Source: Actinomycetes bacterium | Lineage (GTDB): Bacteria > Actinomycetota > Acidimicrobiia > Acidimicrobiales > RAAP-2 | DNA length: 6,672 nt | NCBI GenBank assembly: GCA_021807655.1 | Contig: JAKBCT010000050.1 | Location: 1 to 6,672 of the forward strand | Direction: 5' to 3' | In this document: positions 6,021 through 6,672 of the stretch, piece by piece | How the letters are laid out: every line of letters begins with the position of its first letter | How positions within the stretch are numbered: the first letter of the stretch is position 1 | The notes under the pieces: model-generated | The model's database searches: none | Told to the model about the DNA's origin: nothing | What the model saw: the letters and a program-made list of their open reading frames with translations, nothing else | Made by a program: the position numbers and the translations under genes

Positions 6021-6374
6021 GTGAAGCTTCCGTCGTGGCGAAACTTCGTGCGGGGCGCGTCGCTGCGACGCGACGTGGACGAGGTCAAAGAGCTCGTCGT
6101 GCGTTACCTCAAGGAAGAGACGATCCAGCCGCTCAAGGACGTGGCGCGCTTCGCCGCCTTCGGCGCCCTCGGCAGCGTATTTGTCGGCTTCGGTGCCGTG
6201 ATGCTGCTCACGGGACTCCTGCGATTTCTTCAGCAGTTCCGAGTCCTCGACGGTTCCCTGTCGTGGCTGCCCTACTTGATCGTGGCGGTCGTCGCGATCG
6301 GCGTCCTGGCGCTGACGGCGTGGCGAATTGTGAACGATTCGTCCGTGCGTCGACGCTTGAAGGGTCGATCGTGA
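6021..6374 (+). CDS. Putative DUF1469 / Phage_holin_3_6 (YqjE-like, 'holin-X') inner-membrane protein
   Basis: The 117-residue product has a charged amphipathic N-terminal part (about 8-40, rich in Arg, Asp, Glu and Lys), two hydrophobic membrane segments (about 43-68 and 82-102) split by a short polar turn (QQFRVLDGS), and a basic tail (RRRLKGRS). This layout, with the FAAFGALGSVFVGFG first helix, matches the DUF1469/YqjE family, often annotated in actinobacteria as 'phage holin family' although no lysis role has been shown for most members. Nothing phage-like surrounds it, so I read it as a chromosomal membrane protein that may organise or associate with the cytoplasmic membrane. It begins with GTG six bases after a TAGGCT box, suggesting a leaderless mRNA. 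Its stop overlaps the next start as GTGA. Confidence 0.8.
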   Translation: MKLPSWRNFVRGASLRRDVDEVKELVVRYLKEETIQPLKDVARFAAFGALGSVFVGFGAVMLLTGLLRFLQQFRVLDGSLSWLPYLIVAVVAIGVLALTAWRIVNDSSVRRRLKGRS

Positions 6375-6562
6375 GCGACACCGCGACCCGACGTGAACTC
6401 GAGCGCTGCGTGCGCAAGGTCGTGCCGGTGACCTCGCTCATCGACGTTGACGACCCCGCCGATGCCGCCCTGACGGGTGTCGGCGGCCTGCTCGTGGGCT
6501 ACGTCTGGGGCTTTGTGCGAGGGCGCCGCACCCGCAAGCGATCGCGGCGCGGCCGACGCTAG
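6371..6562 (+). CDS. Small hypothetical protein with glycine-rich hydrophobic segment and very basic tail
   Basis: This 63-residue product starts with GTG overlapping the stop of the preceding gene (GTGA) and ends in a TAG that overlaps the next GTG. The N-terminal 20 residues are charged and may form a helix (RRELERCVRKV). After an acidic patch (DVDDPADAA, 25-33) comes one hydrophobic glycine-rich stretch, GVGGLLVGYVWGF (36-48), then an extremely basic tail: 10 of the last 14 residues are Arg or Lys. The pattern of a Gly-rich single helix ending in GRR recalls the C-terminal membrane anchor of DUF883 (YqjD/ElaB) proteins, which in E. coli sit beside yqjE. I do not recognise a defined family. 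The basic tail could contact RNA, ribosomes, DNA or acidic phospholipid. Its place in a chain of overlapping genes supports that it is real. Confidence 0.7.
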   Translation: MSDTATRRELERCVRKVVPVTSLIDVDDPADAALTGVGGLLVGYVWGFVRGRRTRKRSRRGRR

Positions 6563-6672
6563 TGCGACGACTCGTTCAGTTGGCCGCGATGGTATCGGGG
6601 AGCCGCGCGATCGCCCGGCGATCGCGCAAGTGGGGGGCCGTCGCCGGTGGACTGGTCTTGCTGCGTCTGCTC
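6562..6672 (+). CDS. Small basic/hydrophobic protein, cut by the window end
   Basis: A GTG at 6562 overlaps the preceding stop by one base (TAGTG) and opens a frame that runs off the window after 37 residues. The visible part is strongly basic in its first 25 residues (RR at 2-3, RR at 19-20, R22, K23), followed by the beginning of a hydrophobic segment, WGAVAGGLVLLRLL (24-37), probably membrane-spanning. It resembles the neighbours in being a short Arg-rich membrane-associated protein and recalls YqjK, the small basic protein beside yqjE in E. coli, but that is a positional analogy only. Its coding region contains a perfect 10-bp hairpin (6605-6627). The gene is partial, so length and family are unknown. 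Confidence 0.55.
   Translation, partial: MRRLVQLAAMVSGSRAIARRSRKWGAVAGGLVLLRLL
6605..6627. repeat. Perfect 10-bp inverted repeat with triloop, two GCGATCGC octamers
   Basis: GCGCGATCGC (6605-6614) and GCGATCGCGC (6618-6627) are exact reverse complements separated by CCG. Each arm contains the palindromic octamer GCGATCGC. As RNA it would form a very stable stem-loop about 40 bases into the last gene, where it could slow translation or act as a processing site; as DNA it is a pair of symmetric sites. A third octamer lies at 6538-6545. Confidence 0.6.

Noticed and set aside
6035..6370. Open plus-strand frame continuous with the 63-residue gene
   Set aside because: This part overlaps the DUF1469 gene in another frame and reads as an Arg-rich shadow. 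The genuine gene begins at the GTG at 6371, overlapping the preceding stop.
6021..6374. Prophage or lysis cassette suggested by the 'holin family' label
   Set aside because: No endolysin, capsid, portal, terminase or integrase is visible. DUF1469 proteins are widespread chromosomal membrane proteins, so the phage label is not supported here.
1..6672. CRISPR arrays, tRNA/rRNA genes, insertion sequences, toxin-antitoxin or known defence systems
   Set aside because: No spaced direct repeats, cloverleaf-like segments, transposase motifs or defence-type domains were found on either strand.

Overview
The window is high-GC DNA, about two thirds G+C by eye. It carries densely packed, mostly chromosomal-looking genes of a high-GC actinobacterium. 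The evidence is a fused FO synthase (CofG-CofH in one chain, the FbiC type), an actinobacterial-style transketolase, the long actinobacterial form of the LOG family, and a small membrane cassette led by a DUF1469/'holin-X' type protein. An Acidimicrobiia-like lineage is plausible, but the sequence alone does not prove it. I see no CRISPR array, transposon, integrase, tRNA, rRNA or phage structural gene.

Layout. Bases 1-129 are an unresolved edge. On the minus strand, reading right to left, come transketolase (5561 to 3567), a 177-bp gap rich in inverted repeats, then cofGH (3389 to 1104) and a LOG-family phosphoribohydrolase (1107 to 130) that overlaps the cofGH stop by 4 bases (GTGA). On the plus strand, divergent from transketolase, are a PaaI-like hotdog thioesterase (5619 to 6011) and a tight cassette of small membrane-associated proteins: DUF1469/YqjE-like (6021 to 6374), a 63-residue protein (6371 to 6562, GTGA overlap) and a protein cut by the window end (6562 onward, TAGTG overlap).

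How the genes work together. CofGH makes FO, the deazaflavin chromophore of cofactor F420, so the organism probably uses F420. The LOG protein appears translationally coupled to it, which suggests a link to nucleotide or ribosyl-intermediate metabolism. Transketolase serves the pentose phosphate pathway. The thioesterase and the membrane cassette form a separate plus-strand group.

The most interesting non-gene signal is a consistent start architecture. All four genes that appear to begin their own transcript have a TANNNT -10 box 6 or 7 bases before the start codon, which predicts leaderless mRNAs. This also moves the thioesterase start to 5619 and places the -10 of the membrane cassette across the thioesterase stop codon. 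Further signals are a 14-bp perfect palindrome inside the cofGH promoter spacer, nested inverted repeats between transketolase and cofGH, and an apparent excess of the octamer GCGATCGC, including a 10-bp perfect hairpin in the last small gene. I did not find a convincing wholly new multi-gene system. The best candidates are the cofGH-LOG coupling and the small membrane cassette.
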